DNA of 27,127 nt from the IMG/VR virus record IMGVR_UViG_3300022752_000322, positions 1-27,127 of that record; one strand, written 5' to 3'. Under the pieces are notes generated by a model that did not search any database, had not been told where the DNA came from, and worked only from the letters and a program-made list of their open reading frames with translations. The DNA is from a virus. The position numbers and the translations under genes were made by a program. Below, one piece after another: positions 7,640-15,331 of the stretch. Each line of letters opens with the position of its first letter. Position 1 is the first letter of the stretch.

Positions 7640-9021
7640 TAGAACCCCGCAAAAACTGAATTGACACCAACTGGTAAGAAGTTGTTAGGGCGAGGAGTAA
7701 AACCTGCACTAGAACCTTGTGGCAAACCTTTTATATTGACATCTAATTGACCGCCTGCTGTCAATTGTTGTGGTTTATTAATTTGTTCTGGCTGGTTTAT
7801 TTTTGGAGCAACCATTTCCGACAATTTATCAAGACCAATAAAATCTAAAACAATAGAAGTATCGGCTCTAAACTGATTAATCAATCCCATTACCATTTTT
7901 AATTTTTCTGCAACATAATCAAAAGCACTTGCAAATGTATTTACAAGAAAATCTTTAATTATTATCAAGTCGTCTTTTAATAAAAGGAAAGTAGCAATTA
8001 AACCAGCAACTGCAACACTTATTAAACCTATTGGACTTATAAGAAATAAAAGGGCAACGGCAAATCCTTTAACTGCAAAAACAAGAGAGGCAAAAATAAT
8101 TACAAGTGGTGGAAGTATAGCAACTAATCCAGCAACAATTAAAATAAACTTTTGTGTTTGAGGGGTTAATTGCTGGAAGTATTGAATACCTTTAATTAAA
8201 ACACCTAAAAATTGAGTTGCATATGGTAATATTGCAATTCCTAATTGAATAGACAAATCTTTATAGGCAGAGCCTGCAATTCTCATTTGGTTTGCAAAAC
8301 CAGTTTGAGTTCGCAAAAAATCTCCGTGTGAGTTTGCAGTCATTTTTACAACATAACTATATCGTTGCAAGACTTTTTCTGCCTGAGTTAAATCGCTCAT
8401 TTTTTTTGCTATACCTTGTATTTTTAAAAACTGATTAAGATTTTCTTCTGTCATAACAACACCAAGTCTTTTTAAGCTCTCCGTTTCACCAGTAAAAATA
8501 CCAGCAAGGGCAGTTTGCACTTCGCTAATATTTAAGTTTTTAAATGATGCTAAATCACCAGCTAAGCCTACTAAACTTGTTGACAATGTAGATGCTTTTT
8601 CTTGTGAAAGTCCCATTGATGTTGACATATCGCCGAATAAAGCCGCCATATCAAGGGCAGTGCCTTTATCAATACCAAAGTTTTTACCTGCTAATAATGA
8701 AAATTCTTTCACAGTTTTTGAGGCTTCACCAAATGCAACATCTACCTTGTTTATTGATTCGCTATAATCCGATGCATCTTTTATAAATTTTGTAGCAAAT
8801 AAACTTATTGGCAAAGTTGCTTTTAAAAACATATCTTTACCAAATTGCATACTTTTAGTGCTAATTTTATCCAATTTATCTTTTAATTTATCAAGAGAGC
8901 TAGCCATTGATTGTGCCACTCTTTTTGTTGTAGTTGATACAGCTTCTAGGTTTGCTTGTATTTTCTTTAATTGAGGGGTTATGTTATCAACTAAATCGTA
9001 TATGTATGAAACTTTAAACAT
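7639..9021 (-). CDS. Tail tape measure protein (short)
   Basis: At 460 residues this is a compact tape measure. The N-terminal 60 residues are amphipathic helix (VDNITPQLKKIQANLEAVST). They are followed by a TMP-type core: FIKDASDYSESINKVDVAFG, a GTALDMAALFGDMSTSMGLS segment, LAGIFTGETESLKRLGVVMT and QTGFANQMRIAGSAYKDL, all familiar from phage tail tape measure proteins. A strongly hydrophobic block lies at about 292-348 and could insert into the host membrane on injection. By the usual rule of about 1.5 A of tail per residue, a tail of roughly 70 nm is implied (inference). It overlaps the frameshifted chaperone gene by 8 nt. Confidence 0.9.
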   Translation of the reverse strand: MFKVSYIYDLVDNITPQLKKIQANLEAVSTTTKRVAQSMASSLDKLKDKLDKISTKSMQFGKDMFLKATLPISLFATKFIKDASDYSESINKVDVAFGEASKTVKEFSLLAGKNFGIDKGTALDMAALFGDMSTSMGLSQEKASTLSTSLVGLAGDLASFKNLNISEVQTALAGIFTGETESLKRLGVVMTEENLNQFLKIQGIAKKMSDLTQAEKVLQRYSYVVKMTANSHGDFLRTQTGFANQMRIAGSAYKDLSIQLGIAILPYATQFLGVLIKGIQYFQQLTPQTQKFILIVAGLVAILPPLVIIFASLVFAVKGFAVALLFLISPIGLISVAVAGLIATFLLLKDDLIIIKDFLVNTFASAFDYVAEKLKMVMGLINQFRADTSIVLDFIGLDKLSEMVAPKINQPEQINKPQQLTAGGQLDVNIKGLPQGSSAGFTPRPNNFLPVGVNSVFAGF

Positions 9022-9205
9022 TTTTTTCTAGTTGTTTGTTAATTTTTTCGGCTTCTTTTTGAAGTCTTAATATTTTTGTTATTGGCTGTAATTCGAGCCA
9101 TTCAAAACTAGCCGAGCCTTTATAAAAATATCCAAGATTACAAATTATTGATTCAATAGAAACCTTGTTGTGAGTAAAGCCCCCTATTTTAAGGTCTTCA
9201 TCCAC
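9014..9205 (-). CDS. Tail assembly chaperone, frameshift extension (GT-type C-terminal part)
   Basis: This short frame (about 63 residues, ending KEAEKINKQLEKNV) lies between the chaperone gene and the tape measure, where lambda has T of G/GT and Mu has its gp41/gp42 pair. It has no ATG near its beginning; the only candidate is the GTG at 9205-9203. It overlaps the 3' end of the upstream gene in the -1 frame. The frame is closed upstream by a TAA just before codons ATA TTT AGA GGT, so entry must occur in a short window that contains a slippery run of eight T. A -1 shift there would join 144 residues of the first gene to about 66 residues of this frame, giving a product of about 210 residues. 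Confidence 0.75.
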   Translation of the reverse strand: MDEDLKIGGFTHNKVSIESIICNLGYFYKGSASFEWLELQPITKILRLQKEAEKINKQLEKNV

Positions 9206-9645
9206 GAAACAATAAAAAAAACCTCTAAATATTTAGCCAATAGCTCCTCAAAATCTTCATCGCTAATTTTTTCAATATCAAGAGCAGTAAGAGGTTGTTT
9301 TATGTCTTCATCTTTAAAAGCAACATTCAATAGTAAGTTTGCAAACAATTTAAAATAGCTAACAATGTCAAAATTAGGGCTTGCATATAAAATAGCCTTA
9401 ATAGCCTTGGCATCCAAACCATTTTCATTTTCTATTTGTTCGCTTGCTTGTTGTTTTGATAAAGATTGTGTCATGCCAAAAATAGCTTCTATAAACTTCT
9501 TTTTTAGCAACAAGGTTTTATCTTTGTCTTTATAAGATGGTGCCGATAAATAGATTTTATCTAAATCAATAAAAGAATTTTTATCACCATCTTTAAATTG
9601 AACTTTGATAGAATTTTGTAAATCAAAAATAATTTTATCTTTCAT
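9184..9645 (-). CDS. Tail assembly chaperone (G-type, zero frame)
   Basis: A 153-residue, largely helical acidic/basic protein between the tube and tape measure genes, matching the position and size of tail assembly chaperones that bind the tape measure during tail polymerisation. It starts with MKDKIIFDLQ, contains a Gln/Glu/Asn-rich segment (SLSKQQASEQIENENG) and ends FFIVSWMKTLK after the slippery run. A longer frame reaches 9684 inside the tube gene. I prefer the ATG at 9645-9643 because it begins one base after the TAG of the tube gene and avoids a 38-nt overlap. No sequence motif is decisive; the assignment rests on position and the frameshift arrangement. Confidence 0.75.
   Translation of the reverse strand: MKDKIIFDLQNSIKVQFKDGDKNSFIDLDKIYLSAPSYKDKDKTLLLKKKFIEAIFGMTQSLSKQQASEQIENENGLDAKAIKAILYASPNFDIVSYFKLFANLLLNVAFKDEDIKQPLTALDIEKISDEDFEELLAKYLEVFFIVSWMKTLK
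9213..9223 (-). promoter_or_regulatory. Programmed -1 ribosomal frameshift site
   Basis: The minus strand reads GGTTTTTTTTA here, in the upstream frame GTT TTT TTT ATT, which contains the canonical slippery heptamer T TTT TTT. Slipping back one base gives TTT TTT TAT and enters the downstream frame. The site falls between the last stop of the -1 frame and the stop of the zero frame. Confidence 0.75.
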
Positions 9646-9646
9646 A

Positions 9647-9991
9647 CTAAATTGCAGGATCGCCTTTAAACATATATTCAACAACTTCTAAATCTTCAAT
9701 TTGCGGTAATTTTTCCATTACACAGCCTGAAAAATTTTGATTTCTAAACGAAATTGTGTTGTTGTCGCCATTGTTATAAAAACTTGTAAATAATTCGATA
9801 TTTTCAGGGGTTGCTCTTACTGGCACACTGATAATGCTAATATTAGTCGAAACATCGCTAGTAATTAATTTTGAACCATTAACTTGACTAAAAACATTTC
9901 TTGTAATAGAGCCAGCTTCGATTTTAACTTTACCTTCGTAAGCTATTGGCTTACCGTTGATAACCAAATCGCCTTGTTTTAATATTGCCAT
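9647..9991 (-). CDS. Tail tube protein (Mu gp40/gpM type)
   Basis: The 114-residue product has the size and strand pattern of the Mu tail tube protein, which stacks in hexameric rings inside the sheath. It starts AILKQGDLVINGKPIAYEGK and has the GSITRNVFSQVNGSKLITSD segment typical of Mu tube proteins, where GG.r..v.g......y......pr is conserved, followed by a central TPENIELFTSFYN helix. It lies directly after the sheath gene and before the chaperones, as in Mu. It is expected to be produced in high amounts and has only an A-rich leader. Confidence 0.82.
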   Translation of the reverse strand: MAILKQGDLVINGKPIAYEGKVKIEAGSITRNVFSQVNGSKLITSDVSTNISIISVPVRATPENIELFTSFYNNGDNNTISFRNQNFSGCVMEKLPQIEDLEVVEYMFKGDPAI

Positions 9992-9999
9992 AAATTTAT

Positions 10000-11556
10000 T
10001 TATTCAAATGTTGGAGTAAAATTAACTATAAATTCTCTTACTTGGGTTACGATATTAGCAATTGATTCTGCTGTTATCTTGCCATCAATTAAGGTTATAA
10101 CTACTGATTGATCTAATGCATCAACAAAAGCTTTTAATTCACTATCACCAGCTCTTAATAATACATAGTTATTATTATTAGTTTTATAACCTGATAATGC
10201 ACCATAATATTTTTTCATAAGGTTAATAAAGCCTTCTTTATTTATCATAGCACGACCAGCTATCAATTCGCCAGTTGTTAATCGTCTTCCAATTAAATCA
10301 GCTTTTAAATTGTTAAATACATATTCTCTAATAATAGTTAATGTATCAAAATAATTGACATATTTAAAAGTTTTATCTACTTGACCTTGTGCATCTGTTT
10401 TATAAGTAGTCATTACTTCGTTAATAATGATGCTTGTATTAGAAGGGTTGTTTCTTAATAAAGTTAAACCACTATTTGCAAGCTCATCAGCTTCAGCATC
10501 GCTAAAATCATTGCCACTTTCAATAATAGGTAAATCATAAACTGGGGTTCCGGCATAAGGAACACCACCATAATAATTACCACCGACTGTTTCGCCATTA
10601 GTTGCGAAACTTGAAACATTCGCACCAACCGACAATCTTAATTCTCTAATACCAGCAAAAATTGATGCAATTACAAGGGGGTTTTCAATAATAGCTCCAC
10701 CTTTTAATTTTGTTGCAGAGACTAGTTTGTTAGCAATACCACAAAGTGTTTTTTGGTTTAATCCATCTGCAAAAGTGTTTAGATTAGCATAAGTATCTAA
10801 TTTACAAAATACACCAAGTCCGTCGAGAATTTTATTATCTAAATTAAATCTTGCTTCGGTAAATGTTGATAATGTAGAAGTGCCCCACTCGGCAGGATAA
10901 ACAATAGTTGTAAATCTTTTATCTACAATCGGATCGAATAATGAAGTCAAGACAGGGTTTGTTGCACCACTTGACATTGCAGTTATTGTTGTAGTTATAC
11001 CAGCAACAGAGCCATCAATAGCAAGAGAGATTGTATTACCTTGTGTGCCTTTATTTACGGCAGTTAATGCAACTGAACCAGTAGTATTAACAGCGGTTAC
11101 AGGCGAATAAGTATTAGCAGTAATTGCAGTCTCTAATTTACCGCCAATTACGGTTGCAGTATCGCCAACAGCAACAGCAATTTCATATTTACCATTAATT
11201 TTTGAATCAATGTAAATAGTTAATGTGCCTACTGCGGTAGCAGTGCCTGAAAAAGCAATCGAGCCAGTTGCCGCAACACCAGAAGCATTATCGGTTAAAC
11301 CAATTGCAGAAACTTTTGGTTTAATTTTAGAAACTGATAGAGCGTCAATTAAAGATCTACCAGCTTTTGCAATTTGTGATTTTGCACCGAATAAATCATT
11401 AAATTCTTTTTTGCTTAAAATACCTTCTTTAAGCTCACCGCTAGAAGCAGTGCCACTTATCATACAACCCACTAAAAGAATTGAGCGGTCGCCTGCATCT
11501 TTTGCGGTTAATGCTGATCTAATATTAGACGTTCCTTTTGGAAATGATTGTCCCAT
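10000..11556 (-). CDS. Contractile tail sheath protein (Mu gpL type)
   Basis: A 518-residue sheath subunit. Residues 1-90 form an N-terminal domain with RSILLVGCMISGTA. Residues about 90-190 are a Gly/Ala/Thr-rich beta insertion (SIAFSGTATAVGTLTIYIDS and a repeat-like ITANTYSPVTAVNTTGSVAL) of the type seen in Mu-like sheaths. The conserved C-terminal half contains RFTTIVYPAEWG, GGVPYAGTPVYDLPI, DEADELANSGLTLLRNN-like GLTLLRNNPSNTSIIINEVM and a KYVNYFDTLTIIREYVFNNL segment. The C-terminal strand (EFIVNFTPTFE) is the part that mediates subunit linking in known sheaths. Start: an AAAAAAGG purine stretch lies just before the overlapped stop/start TAAATAATG. Confidence 0.92.
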   Translation of the reverse strand: MGQSFPKGTSNIRSALTAKDAGDRSILLVGCMISGTASSGELKEGILSKKEFNDLFGAKSQIAKAGRSLIDALSVSKIKPKVSAIGLTDNASGVAATGSIAFSGTATAVGTLTIYIDSKINGKYEIAVAVGDTATVIGGKLETAITANTYSPVTAVNTTGSVALTAVNKGTQGNTISLAIDGSVAGITTTITAMSSGATNPVLTSLFDPIVDKRFTTIVYPAEWGTSTLSTFTEARFNLDNKILDGLGVFCKLDTYANLNTFADGLNQKTLCGIANKLVSATKLKGGAIIENPLVIASIFAGIRELRLSVGANVSSFATNGETVGGNYYGGVPYAGTPVYDLPIIESGNDFSDAEADELANSGLTLLRNNPSNTSIIINEVMTTYKTDAQGQVDKTFKYVNYFDTLTIIREYVFNNLKADLIGRRLTTGELIAGRAMINKEGFINLMKKYYGALSGYKTNNNNYVLLRAGDSELKAFVDALDQSVVITLIDGKITAESIANIVTQVREFIVNFTPTFE

Positions 11557-11747
11557 TATTTACCTTTTTTTTGAGTTGATATAACTTGATTAATAACCTC
11601 AATGCAGTTATCAATAGCAGAATCTTTTAATCTATTTCGCCAAAATAAATCTGTTGGCACTCCGTTTTCATCATTAATTTCAATGATGGCATCTTTTGGT
11701 AATTGACCTTGCGGAGTTCTTAAATTTTGGTTTAATTTTATTTGCAT
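11556..11747 (-). CDS. DUF2635 small protein (Mu gp38 position)
   Basis: A 63-residue protein beginning MQIKLNQNLRTPQG and containing FWRNRLKDSAIDN, equivalent to the W.RRL.DGDV signature of DUF2635 proteins that sit immediately upstream of sheath genes in Mu-like phages. Its function is unknown there too. A longer frame begins at 11801, but the family match starts at the ATG at 11747-11745. The stop overlaps the ATG of the sheath gene. A conserved CATAGTTT element lies 66 nt upstream of the start. Confidence 0.7.
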   Translation of the reverse strand: MQIKLNQNLRTPQGQLPKDAIIEINDENGVPTDLFWRNRLKDSAIDNCIEVINQVISTQKKGK

Positions 11748-11795
11748 AACAAAATAATTTTTAATATAGTTATATTGTTTATTTTTGTTAATTTT

Positions 11796-11819
11796 TTGCA
11801 AGGCAATAAACTATGATTT
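11796..11819. promoter_or_regulatory. Conserved CATAGTTT/AAACTATG element upstream of the DUF2635 gene
   Basis: In the 71-nt gap before the DUF2635 gene, GCAAGGCAATAAACTATGAT on the plus strand matches the leader and start of the gp45-like gene (GCACGGCAAAAAACTATGAT) at 18 of 20 positions. Here the ATG opens only a six-codon frame. On the minus strand it reads as a CATAGTTTATTGCC element with TATAAC 41 nt downstream of its C, the same spacing as at the gp46 gene. Confidence 0.4.
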
Positions 11820-12886
11820 TATCTAGTATTTAAATCATAATCTAAACCTTGCTCTATAAATACACCTTCGACCCTTTGTAATGGCACACCTAAATCATAA
11901 TCGGTTGTATCGCCAACTTGAATAAAGCCTTGCACTACAAAATCAAATCTATGTGTATAAGTAGCGGTTATATAATCATCAGCTTCATCGCCTACATACT
12001 GACAAGGTTGCATCTCTTCATCAGTTAAATCACTTTCAAAAATATAATTAGCTAGTGCTTTTAATATTGGTTTTAAATAGGCTTTGGCATTATCGGCAAT
12101 ATCGCCACCAAGAATTGATGTTGTTGCTGGTATAACTATATAAATACTAAAACTTTGCTGTGCCGAGTTCCAGTAGTCTTCATTTGTTCTTTTTGCAGTC
12201 GATGAGTCACCCACGACAGTATCATTTCTATAAGCTTGGTTTTGCCCCATAACAACATAAAGCCAAGTTTGTAAAACTCCGCCCAATCCTGCTGTATAAA
12301 ACTCTTGTATTCTTTGCGGTGTTGCAGAATGTGCTATTCTAGTTGCTGTGCTTACTTTTATTGTGCCTTGTGCTGGTGATTGCATTGCACCAGTTGTTGT
12401 ATAGCTAAAAGAAGTATCTGTTAATTTAGTTATTTGTTTATAACCATTATAATTATCGTAATCATCAAGCAATAAAAAACCGCCATTGACATTAGAAGGG
12501 TTGCCACTTACTTTAAATGTAAAAATTAATTTACTTGGCACACTTACAAGCTCCCAAGTTCCATTAAATCCAACTGCTCCTGATATTTCAATGTTAATTG
12601 GCAAAATCTGTGGAGCGAATAAAGATGGATCGCTTAATTTGTGATCTGTCAATGCTGTTGCTGTGGCAATACCATTGGAAAAAGTTATTGTGCTTAATGC
12701 AATAGGTTCTTTTGCACCTTTTATAGTTACATAATCACCAGTTAGTAAATTGTGATTAGTTGCCGTCGTGCAAGTTATTATCGAACCTGCCCTTGTTAAT
12801 GATGAGGCATTAATAATACTTGAAAAATCATTTGTATATTTTGGCAAAATATCTTTTAGCCTATTAACAACTTGAATACCTTTCAT
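11819..12886 (-). CDS. Tail terminator/neck protein with nested FCCH-like insertions
   Basis: The 355-residue protein sits in the Mu gp37 slot between the gp10-like protein and the DUF2635/sheath genes. Residues 190-355 form the recognisable part: EFYTAGLGGVLQTWLYVVMG, an IYIVIPATTSIL strand, a long helix ending LKALANYIF, and YTHRFDFVVQGFIQ before QRVEGVFIEQGLDYDL. This fits phage neck/tail-terminator proteins. Residues about 29-61 plus 150-183 resemble the beta insert of the baseplate J protein (TNHNLLTGDYVTIKGA, then TDTSFSYTTTG). Residues about 65-140 look like a second copy nested in the first (TALTDHKLS, AVGFNGTWELVS, IFTFKVSG). Terminator role is inferred from position and C-terminal pattern. 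Confidence 0.7.
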   Translation of the reverse strand: MKGIQVVNRLKDILPKYTNDFSSIINASSLTRAGSIITCTTATNHNLLTGDYVTIKGAKEPIALSTITFSNGIATATALTDHKLSDPSLFAPQILPINIEISGAVGFNGTWELVSVPSKLIFTFKVSGNPSNVNGGFLLLDDYDNYNGYKQITKLTDTSFSYTTTGAMQSPAQGTIKVSTATRIAHSATPQRIQEFYTAGLGGVLQTWLYVVMGQNQAYRNDTVVGDSSTAKRTNEDYWNSAQQSFSIYIVIPATTSILGGDIADNAKAYLKPILKALANYIFESDLTDEEMQPCQYVGDEADDYITATYTHRFDFVVQGFIQVGDTTDYDLGVPLQRVEGVFIEQGLDYDLNTR

Positions 12887-13359
12887 TTTTTACCCCCTAA
12901 CACTTGTTTTAATCTGATATCAATATTTCTTTTAATTTTATCTTTATTTTTCATAACAGTTTTTTTAAATGGTTCTCTTGCTTCCATTTTTGATGTTCCC
13001 TCTTCTAAAAATTTAGCATACTCTGGTGCATTTTCATTTGCTCCAAACTCTAATTCTCTATTGCCTCGAACAGCAAAATCAACTGACTTTCTAAATTTAC
13101 CAGTTATTACCGCTGGTGTTTCGCTTGGTGCCGAGGCTGTGTGTAGTTTAGGTTTTTTTAATTTACTGCCACCAATTCCTTTATATACTTTATAACCTCT
13201 ACCACTTTTTGCTTGTTTCATATCTTTATTTAGATCTGCAACCAATTCTTTACCAGATGTATAAAAGCCTTGGCGAATTGCTTTTGTTAATTCTACTGGC
13301 AATTCGTAAAGAAATTTTAATGTTTTTTGATTTTGTGAACCTTCTTTTACTTTTATCAT
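12883..13359 (-). CDS. HK97 gp10-like tail completion protein
   Basis: A 158-residue basic protein of the HK97-gp10/virion morphogenesis type that caps or completes tails before head joining. It has an N-terminal helix with LTKAIRQGFYTSGKEL, a basic loop rich in Lys and Gly (residues 50-72), PAVITGKFRKSVDF (normally TG.L..si), and near the C-terminus a YAKFLEEGTSKMEAREPFKK phrase equivalent to the YA.~vEfGT......PF..pA signature. Overlaps the next gene by 4 nt (ATGA-type junction), consistent with operon coupling. Confidence 0.85.
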   Translation of the reverse strand: MIKVKEGSQNQKTLKFLYELPVELTKAIRQGFYTSGKELVADLNKDMKQAKSGRGYKVYKGIGGSKLKKPKLHTASAPSETPAVITGKFRKSVDFAVRGNRELEFGANENAPEYAKFLEEGTSKMEAREPFKKTVMKNKDKIKRNIDIRLKQVLGGKK

Positions 13360-13748
13360 CTTTTATTAGCATTGATTGTTTTATCGCCTTTTTCAATACT
13401 TCTTAATCTAATAATTTTATCGTCAATATCAATATTATCGGTATTTACAATTTTATAATAAATATTTTGATACTCAATCCATAATTGCTTATCTAATGGT
13501 ATTGATGAGTTGTAGCGAACATAAAAATCAGTGTTAATCCCTTTTTCAATATTAACTCCATCTATAAACTCTTTTGCTGTGTTTGTTTTTACCATCGCCC
13601 AAACTGTTGCTATTGTTGTAAAGCCAACTGTTGCCGAACTATTAGGGGCATTGTTTGGAATAATTGCAGTAGTTAGAATTTTAATTCTTTTATCAAAATC
13701 ACTAGTGCAAATCTTTTTTACATTTTTCTTTATTGATTGGCATTTCAT
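13356..13748 (-). CDS. Head closure / head-tail adaptor protein
   Basis: At 130 residues this matches SPP1 gp16-like head closure proteins. The family core is visible as DFDKRIKILTTAI near residue 17 (normally l..Ri.i......), then GFTTIATVWAMVKTNTAKEFIDG, equivalent to W..waaV....g.E. A later strand, DFYVRYNSSIPLDKQLWIEY, matches the conserved R......p..ri...g...I pattern. The ring would close the connector after packaging and bind the tail terminator. It overlaps both neighbours by 4 nt; its upstream neighbour ends in TGA within ATGA. Confidence 0.82.
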   Translation of the reverse strand: MKCQSIKKNVKKICTSDFDKRIKILTTAIIPNNAPNSSATVGFTTIATVWAMVKTNTAKEFIDGVNIEKGINTDFYVRYNSSIPLDKQLWIEYQNIYYKIVNTDNIDIDDKIIRLRSIEKGDKTINANKR

Positions 13749-14308
13749 AAAAAGAATTTTTGTGGTATAATGTAAGGGTAAAATAAAGACTTAAAAAGAG
13801 AGTTGTTTTCAATTACACAATCACCTGAGTTTTCGTAAAGATAAGCACAAACACTTAAACAAGCTTGCTTGATAGCTTCTGGTCTGTTAGGGTAATCGGC
13901 TTTAAATGTAATTATAACAGCTTGTTTTCGTTCGTAAGTATCTGGGAATTGTTTATCTTTTTTTATGTAAATTGATGAGTAGTATTGATCGTCGGTAAAG
14001 TAATAATCACTAGAACTTAATGTTTGTAGTGTGTTATTTATATCGTAATATTGTATTGATGTGATTGATTTTAGTTTGCTTTTTTTTACTTCTATACCAT
14101 TGTAAAATGGAAAATTATCAAGATACAACTTAAATTCTTTTTCTACAAATTCTCTGCCAGTTATATTCTCGCCAATTTGTCTTGATACTTTTATAAACGG
14201 TGTTAAAATATTATCAAAATCACTGCCATCAATTCGCAAAAATGTTTTGATTTCGGCAAGTGTCAAAACCTCGGTTGTGGCATCTGTTAATAATACTATG
14301 GATTGCAT
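13745..14308 (-). CDS. Head-tail connector protein (HK97 gp6 / YqbG-like)
   Basis: This 187-residue protein is the adaptor ring that sits under the portal. The start has the typical LTLAEIKTFLRIDGSDFDNILTPFI pattern (normally vtL.e~K.hLrid..~dD~~i..~i), followed by helical GENITGREFVEKEFKLYLD and a YYDINNTLQTLSSSDYYFTD strand. The C-terminal helix reads RPEAIKQACLSVCAYLYEN, also characteristic. It overlaps the upstream gene by 13 nt and the head closure gene by 4 nt. Confidence 0.88.
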   Translation of the reverse strand: MQSIVLLTDATTEVLTLAEIKTFLRIDGSDFDNILTPFIKVSRQIGENITGREFVEKEFKLYLDNFPFYNGIEVKKSKLKSITSIQYYDINNTLQTLSSSDYYFTDDQYYSSIYIKKDKQFPDTYERKQAVIITFKADYPNRPEAIKQACLSVCAYLYENSGDCVIENNSLFKSLFYPYIIPQKFFL

Positions 14309-14637
14309 ATGATTTGTATTTTTCTTTCGCCAGCTTCGACAGAGCTTGAAACTAAACGAATAAAATTGAAAGGGTTGTCGTAATTACTTTCAATTTCAAT
14401 AAATTTGTTAGGGGTTACTTTAATCTCTTTTGCAGTGCCTGAAACTGAACCGTATAATTGATAAAAATTAACTCCATCAATAGAGCCTTCAATAGTTAAT
14501 TTAATTCCAGTAAAGGCACTAGGCATTAATACACCAGCTAAATGAGATCCGCCAAGTTCGTAAGCAGTGGAGGTGGTGCCACCGTTTGCTATTGTTAATT
14601 CTACAAATTCTCTTGTGGTTTGAAACTTACTCGGCAT
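14296..14637 (-). CDS. Hypothetical beta-rich virion-associated protein
   Basis: A 113-residue protein with the look of a single beta sandwich: GIKLTIEGSIDGVNFYQLYG, then IKVTPNKFIEIESNYDNP and FNFIRLVSSSVEAGERKIQI. The phrase EGSIDGVNFYQL resembles domains in which a small-molecule or protein-binding sandwich compares measured strands, often found in phage head or fibre proteins near connector genes. It lies between the small acidic protein and the connector, in head-joining context. I do not recognise a named family; a decoration or connector accessory role is a guess. Confidence 0.6.
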   Translation of the reverse strand: MPSKFQTTREFVELTIANGGTTSTAYELGGSHLAGVLMPSAFTGIKLTIEGSIDGVNFYQLYGSVSGTAKEIKVTPNKFIEIESNYDNPFNFIRLVSSSVEAGERKIQIICNP

Positions 14638-14851
14638 TTTTTACTTTTTTTGTTTTAAATTGTTTATTTTCTAAATTATCAATAGCTTGATTTTCTAAAT
14701 CGTCAATTGCTTTTTCGCCCCAGCCTTCGGCTAAAAATACTTCGGCTAAATCGTTGTAAATATCATAAACTTCGCCTTCTATATACTCAAAACATTGAGT
14801 GCCAGTTTCATTTTTTGAAGCTACTGTGGTTTTTAAAACTTTAATTTCCAT
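14627..14851 (-). CDS. Small acidic phage protein
   Basis: A 74-residue protein starting MEIKVLKTTVASK. Its centre, YIEGEVYDIYNDLAEVFLAEGWGE, resembles small head-module proteins of many HK97-like phages, in which a Gly-Glu-x-Tyr strand precedes a short helix ending in Gly. The C-terminal 25 residues are low-complexity (ENQAIDNLENKQ). A TTG at 14860 would add three residues, but the ATG at 14851-14849 is the better start. The gene begins about 20 nt past a strong terminator, so it is presumably read by partial readthrough. Function unknown. Confidence 0.6.
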   Translation of the reverse strand: MEIKVLKTTVASKNETGTQCFEYIEGEVYDIYNDLAEVFLAEGWGEKAIDDLENQAIDNLENKQFKTKKVKNAE

Positions 14852-14870
14852 AATAAACAATTTAATTTAT

Positions 14871-14898
14871 AAAAAGAGGGGGCTTAAAAACCCCCTCT
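14871..14898 (-). terminator. Strong intrinsic terminator after the capsid/decoration genes
   Basis: On the minus strand AGAGGGGG (14898-14891) and CCCCCTCT (14882-14875) form an 8-bp GC-rich stem with an 8-nt loop, followed by five T and an AT-rich tail. It lies 6 nt beyond the stop of the decoration-type gene. It is the only strong intrinsic terminator I find in the window. Confidence 0.88.
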
Positions 14899-14904
14899 AA
14901 TTAG

Positions 14905-15306
14905 TTATGCAACGGGTGCAGTTTTAGGGTGTCCAAGAATAACAGAAACACCAGCAGTTAAGCCAGTGGTCACTCCTGTCGAAACAATAGATGGTCTTAT
15001 GTATCTTTTTGTTCCATTATAACCAAATCTTGCACGAGAGTGAGCAGTTGAAAGAGCGGCATCAGCCTCTAATCCAATTAAGTCCTCATCGGCAACAGAT
15101 CCACTATAAGTGCCCGAAACATCAGACTCTTGTAAAAGTATGGTTACAGTTCCGTCGGTTCTTGCACCAGTCATATTTTCAAGTGTTGTTGATTCGAAAC
15201 CCCAAGTGTCAACTTCATTACCAACAATAGTAGTGTTTGTTGTAATTGATTGAATATTAAGACCATTTACAATCTTAATATTATTTTTTAAATCTCTACT
15301 AGCCAT
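14905..15306 (-). CDS. Probable head decoration/stabilisation protein
   Basis: A 133-residue protein immediately downstream of the major capsid gene, in the usual place of decoration proteins. It is composed mainly of short strands with many Thr, Ser, Gly and Val (TTNTTIVGNEVDTWGFESTT, DGTVTILLQESD) and a YIRPSIVSTGVTTGLTAGVS stretch that is often seen in phage proteins at this position. It has a strong AAGGAGA ribosome-binding site and is followed directly by a strong terminator, both consistent with high expression at the level of the capsid protein. No enzyme motif. The role is inferred from position, expression signals and composition. Confidence 0.65.
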   Translation of the reverse strand: MASRDLKNNIKIVNGLNIQSITTNTTIVGNEVDTWGFESTTLENMTGARTDGTVTILLQESDVSGTYSGSVADEDLIGLEADAALSTAHSRARFGYNGTKRYIRPSIVSTGVTTGLTAGVSVILGHPKTAPVA

Positions 15307-15314
15307 ATATATTT

Positions 15315-15321
15315 TCTCCTT
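15315..15321 (-). promoter_or_regulatory. Strong Shine-Dalgarno site of the decoration-type gene
   Basis: AAGGAGA lies 8 nt before the ATG at 15306-15304 on the minus strand. Most neighbouring late genes have only A-rich leaders, so this site suggests high translation. Confidence 0.75.
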
Positions 15322-15331
15322 TTTAAATTAA

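Noticed and set aside
9014-9205. Independent gene initiated at the GTG at 9205
   Set aside because: Slippery T run, -1 register and position between chaperone and tape measure fit a frameshift extension better; independent initiation cannot be fully excluded.
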